Assembly (NCBI GenBank): GCA_011365025.1
Contig: RDOF01000022.1
Span: 1 to 53,178 of the forward strand
Source of the DNA: Candidatus Thorarchaeota archaeon
GTDB taxonomy: Archaea > Asgardarchaeota > Thorarchaeia > Thorarchaeales > Thorarchaeaceae
Direction: 5' to 3'
DNA length: 53,178 bases
Shown here: piece after piece, positions 24,831-33,358 of the stretch
Position numbering within the stretch: the stretch's first letter is position 1
Layout: each line of letters begins with the position of its first letter
Notes under the pieces: model-generated
Told to the model about the DNA's origin: nothing
The model's input: only the letters and a program-made list of their open reading frames with translations
Database searches by the model: none
Position numbers and translations under genes: made by a program

Positions 24831-24872
24831 GCTATATATACTGATTCTGAGCAGTATCTCTTGTGAACTATT
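24831..24872 (+). promoter_or_regulatory. TATA box and very short leader of the three-peptide operon
   Basis: GCTATATATA ends at 24840, with TATATATA at 24833-24840. An archaeal start site about 25 bases on would fall near 24860-24866, leaving about 7-12 bases before the first peptide ATG. This is an unusually well-placed promoter for such short frames. Confidence 0.65.
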
Positions 24873-24980
24873 ATGGCTCTAGCGAAGAACTCTCAGAATT
24901 CGTCTGTGACGAGTAAGAAATCCGGAGCAAGAGTTGGGTCAACTGATGCTCTGTACCAAGCGTACCTGTATAGGAGGTGA
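24873..24980 (+). CDS. Small peptide 1 of a tandem micro-operon (35 residues)
   Basis: Starts MALAKNSQNSSVTSKK, with a basic, Ser-rich front and the end DALYQAYLYRR. It shares its first three residues plus a Lys at position 5, and the end pattern AL-x-x-AYLYR, with peptide 2, so the two are paralogues. Its last codons overlap AGGAGGTGA, the ribosome-binding sequence of peptide 2. No signal peptide or membrane helix; no cysteine. Function unknown. Confidence 0.7.
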   Translation: MALAKNSQNSSVTSKKSGARVGSTDALYQAYLYRR

Positions 24981-24986
24981 TAACTA

Positions 24987-25079
24987 ATGGCGTTAACAAA
25001 GAAGGATGACAAGAAGAAGCTCAGATGTGTTGCATCGACCAGGGCTTTAGCATACGCATACTTGTACAGAGAGGTGTAG
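24987..25079 (+). CDS. Small peptide 2 of a tandem micro-operon (30 residues)
   Basis: Starts MALTKKDDKKKLRCVAST and ends RALAYAYLYREV. The front is strongly basic, the end Tyr- and Ala-rich; one cysteine. AGGAGGTGA lies six bases before the ATG, an almost perfect match to the 16S anti-SD. It is related to peptide 1 in start and end motifs. GAGGTG at its own end serves peptide 3 in the same way. Confidence 0.72.
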   Translation: MALTKKDDKKKLRCVASTRALAYAYLYREV

Positions 25080-25084
25080 TGACA

Positions 25085-25201
25085 ATGACCAATGTAACTA
25101 ACACTGCTCATGTCAATCCACTGTATATCAGCTCAGACAAAGACAAGGCAAAATGTCGATGTCCAACGTACAAAGAAGTACTCGAGTTGGAAGCTACTTG
25201 A
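25085..25201 (+). CDS. Small peptide 3 of a tandem micro-operon (38 residues)
   Basis: Starts MTNVTNTAHVNPLYISSD and contains KCRCP, a CxC pair, followed by TYKEVLELEAT. It differs in sequence from peptides 1 and 2 but is arranged with them: GAGGTG at 25071-25076, eight bases before the ATG, and only five bases from the previous stop. The CxC may bind metal or form a disulfide. No family recognised. It ends 17 bases before the stop of a convergent membrane-protein gene. Confidence 0.6.
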   Translation: MTNVTNTAHVNPLYISSDKDKAKCRCPTYKEVLELEAT

Positions 25202-25217
25202 GTACTCTTTGTTGAAT

Positions 25218-25823
25218 CTAATTCTTCATAACCCATTTTACGAGTTCTGCAGACATTTCATTGTGGCGGACGAACTCATCACGATACGCTGGATTCTTGA
25301 AAGCGATCCATACGTTGGCCAAACCAGTGTCAAAGCCAATGATGCGTACTGCAGATTCGATTGGGCCTGGTTGAAACAAGACATAGGTCAATCCAAGAAA
25401 TACTGCGAATACTGCAATGGAGATAAACAGCCAAGGACTTGGGGGATCGCCTCTCCAAAAGTTGTTACCACCCATAAGAAGAGCTAGGATCAAAAGCGAT
25501 AGGGCCAACCCGTCAAACACTATACAATAGGACTGGTATCGGTAGGAACCCTCGTCGGTGTAGTGATGCTCTCTACACACAGGAACAATGAATGCCTTCC
25601 CTTGTGAGAGCCTAATTGATGAGTCTCTTTGATACCTCGACCCAAAAAGGGCAGTTGTTGGTCGCGCCGTTGAAGTTAGAGCCGCTCGCTCCTCAGGCAT
25701 CACAGACACACGGATGTAGTCTTCGGCTGGAGCCGTGCAGATTGGACAAATATGCGGAAATTGCAGTCCATCCAGAGACACTCTTACAATGGGCTGGTCA
25801 AATACAACTCGTTTCGGACTCAA
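25218..25823 (-). CDS. Two-helix membrane protein with Cys/His N-terminal segment
   Basis: About 200 residues. The N-terminal half is soluble, with CPICTAP near 26-29 and VCREHHYTDEG later, a possible Cys2-His/Cys zinc site. Two adjacent membrane helices follow (about 105-118, ALSLLILALLMGG; 128-148, PWLFISIAVFAVFLGLTYVL), then a soluble C-terminal domain of about 50 residues. It lies tail to tail with the small-peptide operon. Function unknown; a role with the peptides is only a positional guess. Confidence 0.75.
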   Translation of the reverse strand: MSPKRVVFDQPIVRVSLDGLQFPHICPICTAPAEDYIRVSVMPEERAALTSTARPTTALFGSRYQRDSSIRLSQGKAFIVPVCREHHYTDEGSYRYQSYCIVFDGLALSLLILALLMGGNNFWRGDPPSPWLFISIAVFAVFLGLTYVLFQPGPIESAVRIIGFDTGLANVWIAFKNPAYRDEFVRHNEMSAELVKWVMKN

Positions 25824-25866
25824 CTGCCTGCGCTTCCTAATGATGCTATGATGATTGCTGACTTTG

Positions 25867-25873
25867 TATAAAA
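25867..25873 (+). promoter_or_regulatory. TATA box TATAAAA of the RimL-like acetyltransferase gene
   Basis: A textbook archaeal TATA element in GACTTTGTATAAAAGAG. Transcription would start near 25892-25898, close to an in-frame GTG (25908) and about 55 bases before the preferred ATG. Confidence 0.6.
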
Positions 25874-25952
25874 GAGTCTGTCGAACAAGGCCAGTCGACT
25901 AGAAACAGTGGAAGCCGGAATCTTTAATCCAGTAGTGCGCCGAGGAACCAGT

Positions 25953-26525
25953 ATGTACTTTGGCGAGAGAGTGTGCCTACGCGCCCTTGAAGTGTCTGAT
26001 TTGGACAAAATACTGGAACATTGGAATACCTTTGCAATGAGACGATATCTAGGGACTGCATTGCCTATGTCAGAGAATGCAGAAAGAACTTGGCTAGAGA
26101 AAGCCACACAGTATGACCCCTGGAAGGACGGACAGGTAGTTCTGGCTGTTGAGGATAAGAAATCAAAGGAGTTTCTTGGTACTGTTAGTCTTTTTGGCAT
26201 TAGCAAGGCACTTCAGCGTGCAGAACTTGGCATTGCAATTCATAATGAAGAACGAATGGGAAAAGGCTATGGAACAGATGCCGTGAAAGTAATGCTTTGG
26301 ATAGGATTTCATGTATTGGGTCTAAATTCAATCTATCTGTATCATGCCGAGTTTAACGATCGAGGGAAGAGAGCGTACGAAAAGGCGGGATTCAAACCAA
26401 TCGGGGCATTCAGACAAGCCGTGTATATGGAGGGAGAATTCCACGATCTGTTGGCCATGGATATCCTAAGGAGTGAGTTTCTGGAAGCATATCCACCGGG
26501 AACGTTTGTAGGTAATCCCCCCTAG
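25953..26525 (+). CDS. GNAT acetyltransferase, RimJ/RimL-like
   Basis: Predicted N-acetyltransferase of the RimJ/RimL branch, which modifies protein N-termini or small amines. Typical segments: MYFGERVCLRALEVSDLDKI at the start, LGTVSLFGISKALQRAELGI, the acetyl-CoA loop in MGKGYGTDAVKVMLWIGFHV and LNSIYLYHAEFNDRGKRAYEKAGF. About 190 residues, normal for the group. ATG 25953 with GAGG nine bases ahead is preferred over GTG 25908, which would add 15 residues but lie nearer the predicted transcript start. Confidence 0.87.
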   Translation: MYFGERVCLRALEVSDLDKILEHWNTFAMRRYLGTALPMSENAERTWLEKATQYDPWKDGQVVLAVEDKKSKEFLGTVSLFGISKALQRAELGIAIHNEERMGKGYGTDAVKVMLWIGFHVLGLNSIYLYHAEFNDRGKRAYEKAGFKPIGAFRQAVYMEGEFHDLLAMDILRSEFLEAYPPGTFVGNPP

Positions 26526-26546
26526 ATATCTGAATCTGATAGGATT

Positions 26547-27683
26547 TCACTCAATCAGGCTGGCGATAAGGGATTCAATCGTAGTTACTTTGATGGGAGA
26601 CCCAATTGATTTTGCTCCGTCTTCCAAGTTTCGCAGGCAGAATGGACATGCAGTCACAAGCAGGCTTGCACCAGTAGCTTCTGCCTCTTGCACTCTTCGA
26701 GAGGCAATCTCGATTGCGTCTTCGCCCCGTGCACTTCGAAGCCCTCCCCCGGCGCCACAGCATTTGCTAAACTTGCGGTTCCATTCCATCTCGACGAAAG
26801 ATGCACCAGGAATAGAACCCAGTATTCGCCTAGGCTCGTCGTAGATCTGCGAGTGTCGCCCTAGATGGCAAGGGTCATGATAGGTGATTGTGGCATTCAA
26901 TGGCTGCAGAGTTATGAGCCCATCATTTAGGAGGCGGTCTATTAGCTGCACAGTATGTATTGTTCGAAAATCCGGACCTTCATTCAATAGGATGGAATAG
27001 TCGTGCGAGAGAGTTCTATAGCAGCCTGAGCACGATGCGAGTACTTGGTCTAGTCCCGCATCCTTGACCATCTTCTGAATCGATTCAGCCTGTACTGCGG
27101 CTTGCTCCAAGTCGCCTACTCGATATGCAGGAGATCCGCAACAGATGCTTTCGGTGATAGTTTTGAAAGAGATATTTGCTGACCGGAGAATTTTGAGAAC
27201 GCTCTCACGCTGAAGGTCACCACGGTATATCTCGGTACAGCCAAAAAAAAGAAGGTATTCAGGGTTCTTAGCTGAAGCCTCAGGTATGGCCTCAAGAATC
27301 TGTCTGCCTTTATCCTGCATCTCTCCGTAGGGATTGCCGTTTCTTCGTGTTAGATCGCTGATTCGCGAGTACTGCTGAGAGGGGAGAACCCGAGCGTTAA
27401 ACAATGCCACCTTCATGTCCTGGATAGCCTCGCTTTGTGGATACCCACAGGCAATATCACAAAGGCCACAGCTCGTACAGGCAAAGACCCGCTCTGCCAT
27501 TTTCTCATCAGGTTCTAAATCGCCCTTGAGCCAGTGATGGAGCATAGTAATCTTTCCCTTTGCCGAGTAACTATCAAGCTTCATCTGCTCGTATGTGGGG
27601 CAATTCTCACGACAAAGGCCACAACGCACATGCATACATGCACGAGCCCAGTCCTCGTACTTCCTGAGGTTCTCGGTAATCAC
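26547..27683 (-). CDS. Iron-sulfur/heterodisulfide-type oxidoreductase subunit (GlcF-like)
   Basis: Predicted electron-transfer partner of the FAD oxidase encoded just upstream. The N-terminal ferredoxin domain holds two 4Fe-4S sites (CGLCRENCPTYEQM and CTSCGLCDIACGYPQ). Two CCG domains follow: SICCGSPAYRVGD with SCSGCYRTL, and YHDPCHLGRHSQIYDEPRRI with KCCGAGGGLRSA, as in heterodisulfide reductase HdrB/D and GlcF. About 378 residues, near normal. It overlaps the upstream gene by four bases, indicating translational coupling. Electrons probably pass from a 2-hydroxy acid to a quinone or a thiol carrier; the acceptor is unknown. Confidence 0.88.
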   Translation of the reverse strand: MITENLRKYEDWARACMHVRCGLCRENCPTYEQMKLDSYSAKGKITMLHHWLKGDLEPDEKMAERVFACTSCGLCDIACGYPQSEAIQDMKVALFNARVLPSQQYSRISDLTRRNGNPYGEMQDKGRQILEAIPEASAKNPEYLLFFGCTEIYRGDLQRESVLKILRSANISFKTITESICCGSPAYRVGDLEQAAVQAESIQKMVKDAGLDQVLASCSGCYRTLSHDYSILLNEGPDFRTIHTVQLIDRLLNDGLITLQPLNATITYHDPCHLGRHSQIYDEPRRILGSIPGASFVEMEWNRKFSKCCGAGGGLRSARGEDAIEIASRRVQEAEATGASLLVTACPFCLRNLEDGAKSIGSPIKVTTIESLIASLIE

Positions 27684-29104
27684 TCAAACCCCCTTTGTCC
27701 TCGGTTCAGAATGTTCTTGGGATCGACAAGACCCTTTATTCCCGTCAGAAGAGGCCATGCAGAGCCAAGTTGTTCTCGAATCCAGGGAGCAGATCTAAGC
27801 CCAACACCATTTGCATTCGAGATGCTACCGCCTAGAGCCAAGGCTCTCTCGTACATACGTTCTTTGAACTCAAACCATTTCTCCACCTCAGTAGAAGACC
27901 GAGTATCAATTGGCACGCTGAAGTATATGGTAAAGGGAATTGGTCCTCTAGGCCCCCCTACAATGAAGGCTCCAAAATCAATATCAATCCATCCAAATTC
28001 GGTCTTCAATTCATCACAGAAATCACTGTATTCTTGGAATTTGCTCAATGGTACGCAGGCATCAACTAAATCAGGCTCATAATCCGTATGTGACAACGCG
28101 AAATTGCTCTGATCAAAGGTGTCTCGATTAATGTTGACAGACTTCCACCAAGAGTCTGTGAGCTCATCTGGCAACATGTGTCCATTCATTTCCGTACAGC
28201 AGGCGGCAATCGACCTCATGGACGCGTTCACCATATCTTGGTCTCCTGAGCACCCAAACAAAATGGCCATTTTGACATCCTCGGGAATTGGCGTTTTTGC
28301 ACGTTCCATGTACTGCACAAGAGACCGCTTGTCGAAGGCGTAAACGGTTTCAGGCCAACATCCAGCAGCATGGATTCTCTTGCACGCCGCCATTGCCATG
28401 GTTATGTTTGGAAATCCGAAGCTCAGATGAGCGCGATGCTGGGGCATCGGATAGACTTTGAGAATTGCCTTTGTAATAATTCCGAGAGTTCCTTCCGCCC
28501 CTAGGAACAAATTGAGTAGATTGTGTGACGGAACTGAGAGATAGCTCTTCCCACCAATCTCAAGTTTCTCGCCAGTACCAAGAACTACTTCGATTCCCAG
28601 AACTTGGTCGTACGCATAGCCATACTTGGCACTGAAGATACTGATGCCCATGCAACTCAATGCTCCGCCTATTGTCGAAGAAAGGCAGCTCTCAGGCTGA
28701 TGAGTGAAGAACACACCATGCTTTCGTGCTGAATCTTGTACTGCGGCCATGGTAGCGCCGGCCTCGACGGTGATAGTAAGATTGTCAGAATCGACTTCGA
28801 TAATGCGATTGAGCCTCTTCATGTCGAGGACAATTCCATGATGAACTGCAAGTGGATTGCCAGACATTGATGTGCCACCGCCCCAAGTGTAGAGTGGAAC
28901 ATTCAATTCACCTGCAATCCTGACAATCTCTGCAACCTCATCAGAGCTTCCAGGCTTTACTACAATATCCGGCGTATAGTCCCCAGCAAACCCCTCGATA
29001 GAGTAGTCCTTGGAATAGACCAAACGGTCGCAGAACTCTGAGGTCGCATATTCAGTTCCGACTACTTCTTCAAGGAGAGCATGAAGTTTGTCTGAGTTGG
29101 TCAT
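27680..29104 (-). CDS. FAD-linked 2-hydroxy-acid oxidase/dehydrogenase (GlcD-like)
   Basis: Predicted flavoprotein oxidising glycolate or D-lactate. The PCMH/FAD-binding half shows VPLYTWGGGTSMSGNPLAVH, ITVEAGATMAAVQDSARKHG, LSSTIGGALSCMGI and the later LGAEGTLGIITKAILKVYP; the C-terminal half is the FAD-oxidase cap. 474 residues, normal length. Substrate is not readable: GlcD, D-lactate dehydrogenase and related enzymes share these motifs. Coupled to the GlcF-like gene, and divergent from transketolase, so carbon from sugar breakdown may be linked. Confidence 0.88.
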   Translation of the reverse strand: MTNSDKLHALLEEVVGTEYATSEFCDRLVYSKDYSIEGFAGDYTPDIVVKPGSSDEVAEIVRIAGELNVPLYTWGGGTSMSGNPLAVHHGIVLDMKRLNRIIEVDSDNLTITVEAGATMAAVQDSARKHGVFFTHQPESCLSSTIGGALSCMGISIFSAKYGYAYDQVLGIEVVLGTGEKLEIGGKSYLSVPSHNLLNLFLGAEGTLGIITKAILKVYPMPQHRAHLSFGFPNITMAMAACKRIHAAGCWPETVYAFDKRSLVQYMERAKTPIPEDVKMAILFGCSGDQDMVNASMRSIAACCTEMNGHMLPDELTDSWWKSVNINRDTFDQSNFALSHTDYEPDLVDACVPLSKFQEYSDFCDELKTEFGWIDIDFGAFIVGGPRGPIPFTIYFSVPIDTRSSTEVEKWFEFKERMYERALALGGSISNANGVGLRSAPWIREQLGSAWPLLTGIKGLVDPKNILNRGQRGFE

Positions 29105-29152
29105 GAAGTATCAAGTCCTTTCTCAGTATTGACGCATTTGAACGGGGTAATA

Positions 29153-29183
29153 TCAATATTGAATTGACCCCCTTTTTGGGGGT
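29153..29183. promoter_or_regulatory. Palindrome TCAATATTGA and C5-T5-G5 hairpin between divergent genes
   Basis: TCAATATTGA (29153-29162) is a perfect ten-base palindrome, followed at once by ACCCCC-TTTTT-GGGGGT (29167-29183), a six-base GC stem. They lie in the 200-base gap between the GlcD-like and transketolase genes, a place suited to a shared operator. The binder is unknown. A TATA-like GTTGTATAGGGG follows at about 29197-29208. Confidence 0.45.
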
Positions 29184-29304
29184 AACTGAGGGCAACAGTT
29201 GTATAGGGGTAGTTGAAAGAACACTCAGGCGCAACAACCAAAAGCAGATTGTTCCGCCAACGCTGCCAGTGCGTTGGAAACATTCCAAGAGAGGATGTCA
29301 GCTC

Positions 29305-31317
29305 ATGTCACGTTCCAAAGATATCCAAGACTTAGCTATCAATACGATACGATTTCTATCAGCAGATGCGGTTCAAGCAGCGAACTCAGGCCATCCAGGA
29401 ATGCCAATGGGTGCCGCCGCTATTGGCTACACATTGTGGACGCGCCACCTCAAGTTCAATCCCCGTAATCCAAAGTGGCCAAACAGAGACCGATTTGTTC
29501 TCTCAGGAGGGCATGGCTCGATGCTCCTCTATTCACTCCTGCATTTGACTGGATATGACCTCTCACTGGATGATCTAAGGAAGTTCCGGCAATGGGAAAG
29601 TAAGACTCCGGGACATCCAGAATGCTTTCTAACACACGGTATCGAGGTGACAACGGGGCCTCTTGGTCAGGGGTTGGGGAATACTATTGGAATGGCCATA
29701 GCGGAAGCACATCTTGCCACGGTATACAATCGTCCCGGTCATAATATCATTGACCACTTCACATACGCCATAGTAACAGATGGCGATTTGATGGAGGGAG
29801 TTTCCTACGAAGCTGCTTCATTAGGCGGTCATTTTCGACTTGGGAAATTAATATTGCTTTATGATGACAACCGTATCTCAATTGATGGTTCCACAAGCAT
29901 TACATTCACGGAAGACAGAGCCGCTCGGTTTGAGGCACTTGGATGGCAGATATTGAATGTGCAAGATGGCAACAATGTTGATGCCATAGATGCCGCCATC
30001 CAAAATGCGAAGGCAGACCCCCGTCCATCCCTAATCCTGTGCCGGACCCATATTGGCTTCGGATTACCAACCAAACAAGACTCATCAAAGGCTCACGGGG
30101 AACCTGCAGGAGAAGAAGAGCTTGAAGGAGCCAAGAGGAATCTAGGGTGGCCACTTGAACCAAAGTTTCATGTCCCAAGCGAAGTCTACGAGCATTTCCA
30201 ACAAGCTATTACTAGGGGGGAGAACCTGGAGAAAGAATGGAATGCCGCTATGGATGAATATGAGATGGCACATCCAGAGCTGGCAGAGGAGCTGAAACGG
30301 CGCCTTTCTGGAAAACTCCCCGATGGCTGGGACAAGAATCTCCCACTATTTGAAGCCAATCCGAAAGGAGACGCGACCAGAGCTGCATCCGGGAAAGTGA
30401 TTAATGCTCTGGCCCCTAAGTTACCCGAGCTAGTTGGCGGCTCAGCAGATTTGACAGGGTCAAACAAGACTTGGATTGACAGCAGTAAGTCCTTTCAAGC
30501 AGACAATCCTCAAGGACGCAATATATACTGGGGCGTGCGGGAACACTCAATGGCCGCAGCTGTGAATGGTATGGCTGCACACGGAGGAATCATTCCCTAC
30601 TGTGGTACCTTTCTCATTTTCTCGGACTACATGAGACCATCCATCAGACTGTCTGCGCTCTCAAGACATCCTAGTATATGGGTCTTTACTCACGACAGTA
30701 TAGGTCTTGGTGAAGACGGACCAACACATCAGCCAATAGAACAGCTTTCTTCACTCAGGGCAATTCCGGGCCTTGTGGTCATCAGACCTTGTGATTCGAA
30801 TGAAGTGACTGAGGCATGGAAAGTAGCAGTAGCAAGGAGAGAGGGACCAACACTATTGTCCTTGACTAGACAGAAGGTGCCAATCCTTGATAGAACTGTC
30901 TATGCGTCGGCCAGTGGTCTTGCAAAAGGGGCATACGTTTTGGCAGACCTTGGTGAGGGGCGACCCGAGGTAATTCTGATTGCAACTGGTTCAGAAGTGG
31001 CACTAATCACAGAGGCAGGCAAGATTCTAGCTGAGGAAGGCATCAGTGTGCGACTGGTATCATTTCCAAGCTGCGAGCTCTTCGAACGCCAATCGAAGGA
31101 GTATCAAGAATCAGTACTGCCCTCTGATGTTGCAGCCAGAGTCCTAGTTGAGGCTGGTGTTTCGCATGGTTGGGAACGCTGGGTGGGACCAAAAGGTGCA
31201 ATGGTTACAATCGACACTTTCGGAGCCTCAGCGCCAAGCGAAGTGCTCTTTGAGAAGTATGGGTTCACGGTAGAAAACATAGCAAATAAGGCAAGAAAAT
31301 TGGTTTCGAATACTTAG
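29305..31317 (+). CDS. Transketolase, full-length
   Basis: Predicted thiamine-diphosphate enzyme moving two-carbon units in the non-oxidative pentose phosphate pathway. N-terminal ThDP domain: [58 protein letters not shown]; pyrimidine domain: [18 protein letters not shown] with the catalytic Glu, [21 protein letters not shown]-terminal domain ends [11 protein letters not shown]. At 670 residues it is the fused bacterial/eukaryotic kind, whereas many archaea have two half-genes, so transfer is plausible. ATG 29305 gives the usual [21 protein letters not shown] start; the frame is open 47 codons further upstream. Confidence 0.93.
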   Translation: MSRSKDIQDLAINTIRFLSADAVQAANSGHPGMPMGAAAIGYTLWTRHLKFNPRNPKWPNRDRFVLSGGHGSMLLYSLLHLTGYDLSLDDLRKFRQWESKTPGHPECFLTHGIEVTTGPLGQGLGNTIGMAIAEAHLATVYNRPGHNIIDHFTYAIVTDGDLMEGVSYEAASLGGHFRLGKLILLYDDNRISIDGSTSITFTEDRAARFEALGWQILNVQDGNNVDAIDAAIQNAKADPRPSLILCRTHIGFGLPTKQDSSKAHGEPAGEEELEGAKRNLGWPLEPKFHVPSEVYEHFQQAITRGENLEKEWNAAMDEYEMAHPELAEELKRRLSGKLPDGWDKNLPLFEANPKGDATRAASGKVINALAPKLPELVGGSADLTGSNKTWIDSSKSFQADNPQGRNIYWGVREHSMAAAVNGMAAHGGIIPYCGTFLIFSDYMRPSIRLSALSRHPSIWVFTHDSIGLGEDGPTHQPIEQLSSLRAIPGLVVIRPCDSNEVTEAWKVAVARREGPTLLSLTRQKVPILDRTVYASASGLAKGAYVLADLGEGRPEVILIATGSEVALITEAGKILAEEGISVRLVSFPSCELFERQSKEYQESVLPSDVAARVLVEAGVSHGWERWVGPKGAMVTIDTFGASAPSEVLFEKYGFTVENIANKARKLVSNT

Positions 31318-31404
31318 CATTCCACACCATCGCAAATAGTGGGGAGTCCATTCAACCCGAGAGTTTAACAATTAGTGAGGCCAATCAAAGTGAGGTGGAG
31401 TCTT

Positions 31405-32619
31405 ATGCCTGAGTATGATGCTATTATAGTAGGTGGTGGACCTGCAGGATCAACAGCAGCCAGGAGAGCAGCGCAGGCAGGACTTCGAGTTGTCGTCGTT
31501 GATAGGGCCAAGTTCCCGAGATACAAGTCCTGTGCTGGAGCAATCCCGAACGAGGCGAGGGATTTGCTGGATTTTGATATCACGGATGTAATTCACAGAC
31601 GCATCAGTGGTTTGGCTCTATATGCGCCCGAGGGCTTTCGTGTGGATTGCATTCCTGATGACCGATCGAAACCAGGCTTCACCGTCATGCGATCTGAGTT
31701 CGACCATTTATTACTGAAAAAGGCTGCTGATGCAGGTGCCGAGGTTAGAGAGGGTACAAGGGTACTGGATGTTTCTCAAGATGGTAACGGCGTCACAGTA
31801 GTCACTGACGAGGGAGAGCGGATTGATTCGAAGTTCCTGGTTGGTGCTGATGGGATTAATGGAGCTGTTGCTAGAAACTTGAAATTCTACTCCGGTTGGC
31901 CTAACAGCTCTGCCTTCGTTGCAATTGAGATTGAAGCCGAGGTTGGCACCTCCAAGGTGAGAGAGATTTGTGGAGAACCAAGTGGCTATGACGCGGATTT
32001 GTTCTTCCTCTACTTTGGTCAAGTCCCTCATGGGTATGTCTGGTGCTTCCCAAAGCGTTCTGTACTGAGTCTGGGGGCTTGTTGCAGGCAAGATAAGGTT
32101 TCCAACCTGAGAAAAGCCTATGACCGATGGTATAGGGAGTTCTGCCTGAACCACAATATATCACCTACTATTCTATCGGAATCTGCAGCACGCTTTCCTT
32201 GTGTCATAAGAAGCCAGATAGTAAAGGGTCGCACAATCTTGGTGGGAGACGCCGCGGGCTTCGTGGATGCATTCACTGGTGAGGGGATTAGGTTTGCAAT
32301 TCACTCGGGAATACTTGCAGCACAAGCAATGGAAAAGGGTTCAAGAACCGATGAACCAAGAGCACTTCAGCAATATGAAAAGGATTGCAGGAAGAAAATC
32401 ATAGACGTGCTCAAGGTGTCTGAGTATATGGCAGGTCTCTTCTACAAGAATGAAAGGAACATGCAGGCACTTATGCGCTTCTTCAAAGAAGATGACTACG
32501 CAAGTTACCTAATCGCTGCAATGATAGGTGGTCTCTTACCCGCAAAGACCGTCAAGAGAAAGATTACCTTGAGGATGTTAAGGACCAGACCAAGAGACGC
32601 AATCTCGCTTATGACTTAA
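31405..32619 (+). CDS. Geranylgeranyl reductase family FAD-dependent enzyme, second copy
   Basis: A paralogue of the reductase at 5.8 kb: AIIVGGGPAGSTAARRAA for FAD, PRYKSCAGA (the Cys-containing motif, here SCAGA in place of PCGGA), YVWCFPKRSVLSLG in the middle, and LVGDAAGFVDAFTGEGI. 404 residues. ATG 31405 has GAGGTGG before it and gives MPEYDAIIVGG, the normal beginning. The different Cys motif suggests another substrate among unsaturated isoprenoids (inference). It is tail to tail with the HTH_10 regulator gene. Confidence 0.86.
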   Translation: MPEYDAIIVGGGPAGSTAARRAAQAGLRVVVVDRAKFPRYKSCAGAIPNEARDLLDFDITDVIHRRISGLALYAPEGFRVDCIPDDRSKPGFTVMRSEFDHLLLKKAADAGAEVREGTRVLDVSQDGNGVTVVTDEGERIDSKFLVGADGINGAVARNLKFYSGWPNSSAFVAIEIEAEVGTSKVREICGEPSGYDADLFFLYFGQVPHGYVWCFPKRSVLSLGACCRQDKVSNLRKAYDRWYREFCLNHNISPTILSESAARFPCVIRSQIVKGRTILVGDAAGFVDAFTGEGIRFAIHSGILAAQAMEKGSRTDEPRALQQYEKDCRKKIIDVLKVSEYMAGLFYKNERNMQALMRFFKEDDYASYLIAAMIGGLLPAKTVKRKITLRMLRTRPRDAISLMT

Positions 32620-32637
32620 GGTGTGTCGATAGAACTT

Positions 32638-33291
32638 CTAGATTAGCCCATCAGCGAAATCAGTCATAATCCGAAACTCGGCTCGACGCAATCGTTCTTG
32701 CATCGCAACGCGCCGTATTCCAAGTCTTTCAGCAAGTTCTTTGATGTAGATTCTGCGTGGCATTTCGTAGTATCCTTCCTGAAAGGCAAGGAGAAAGGCT
32801 GCCCTTTGTTTGTCGGTCAGAATCGACTCAAATGGACTTAGTGGATTTGACCTGATTCGCACGAGCTTGGCTGAGATGAATTTCGATTTCAGCTCGGCAA
32901 GGAGTTTTCTCAGAAGGTCCTTGGAGGGGGCAAGAACGACGTGATACTGTACTCCGTTTTGAATGGTGACAGGGAGCCGCGTCATGCAGTCGTTCTTCAA
33001 AATAGTTTCATATATTGAATCGTTCTCCATCCTTTGCACTACTCTTGTCCAATATGCTTCGGGAGACCTATACGTTACTTCTACTTCTTTGATACTAGAG
33101 GATAAACCTAGTTCCTTAACATAGGCTTGAATCGACCCCTCTCCTCCTTCGAGAGGTTCCACTATTCCAAAGCCAACATCGCCATTAATTGATACAATTG
33201 TCACACGAACAGGGATTTTCCGTGTCAGATCGCAGGAGTAATAGTCCTCGGGACTTACTTGAATAGTACATTGAACGACCAAGATGTCCAC
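32638..33291 (-). CDS. Bat-like HTH_10 transcription regulator
   Basis: An archaeal regulator of the bacterio-opsin-activator type. The C-terminal HTH is clear: ILTDKQRAAFLLAFQEGYYE, MPRRIYIKELAERLGIRRVA and MQERLRRAE (about 157-205), the strict pattern of HTH_10. The N-terminal 150 residues form an alpha-beta domain that probably senses a ligand; it shows no PAS or GAF motif by eye. It is divergent from the DMT carrier, so that gene is a candidate target. Confidence 0.87.
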   Translation of the reverse strand: MDILVVQCTIQVSPEDYYSCDLTRKIPVRVTIVSINGDVGFGIVEPLEGGEGSIQAYVKELGLSSSIKEVEVTYRSPEAYWTRVVQRMENDSIYETILKNDCMTRLPVTIQNGVQYHVVLAPSKDLLRKLLAELKSKFISAKLVRIRSNPLSPFESILTDKQRAAFLLAFQEGYYEMPRRIYIKELAERLGIRRVAMQERLRRAEFRIMTDFADGLI

Positions 33292-33358
33292 CCGTCTTAT
33301 GACGGCACTAAGCTAATTGGTACTTGAATCCTTCGAGTGTAGCGGTGAGCCAGAGAAC

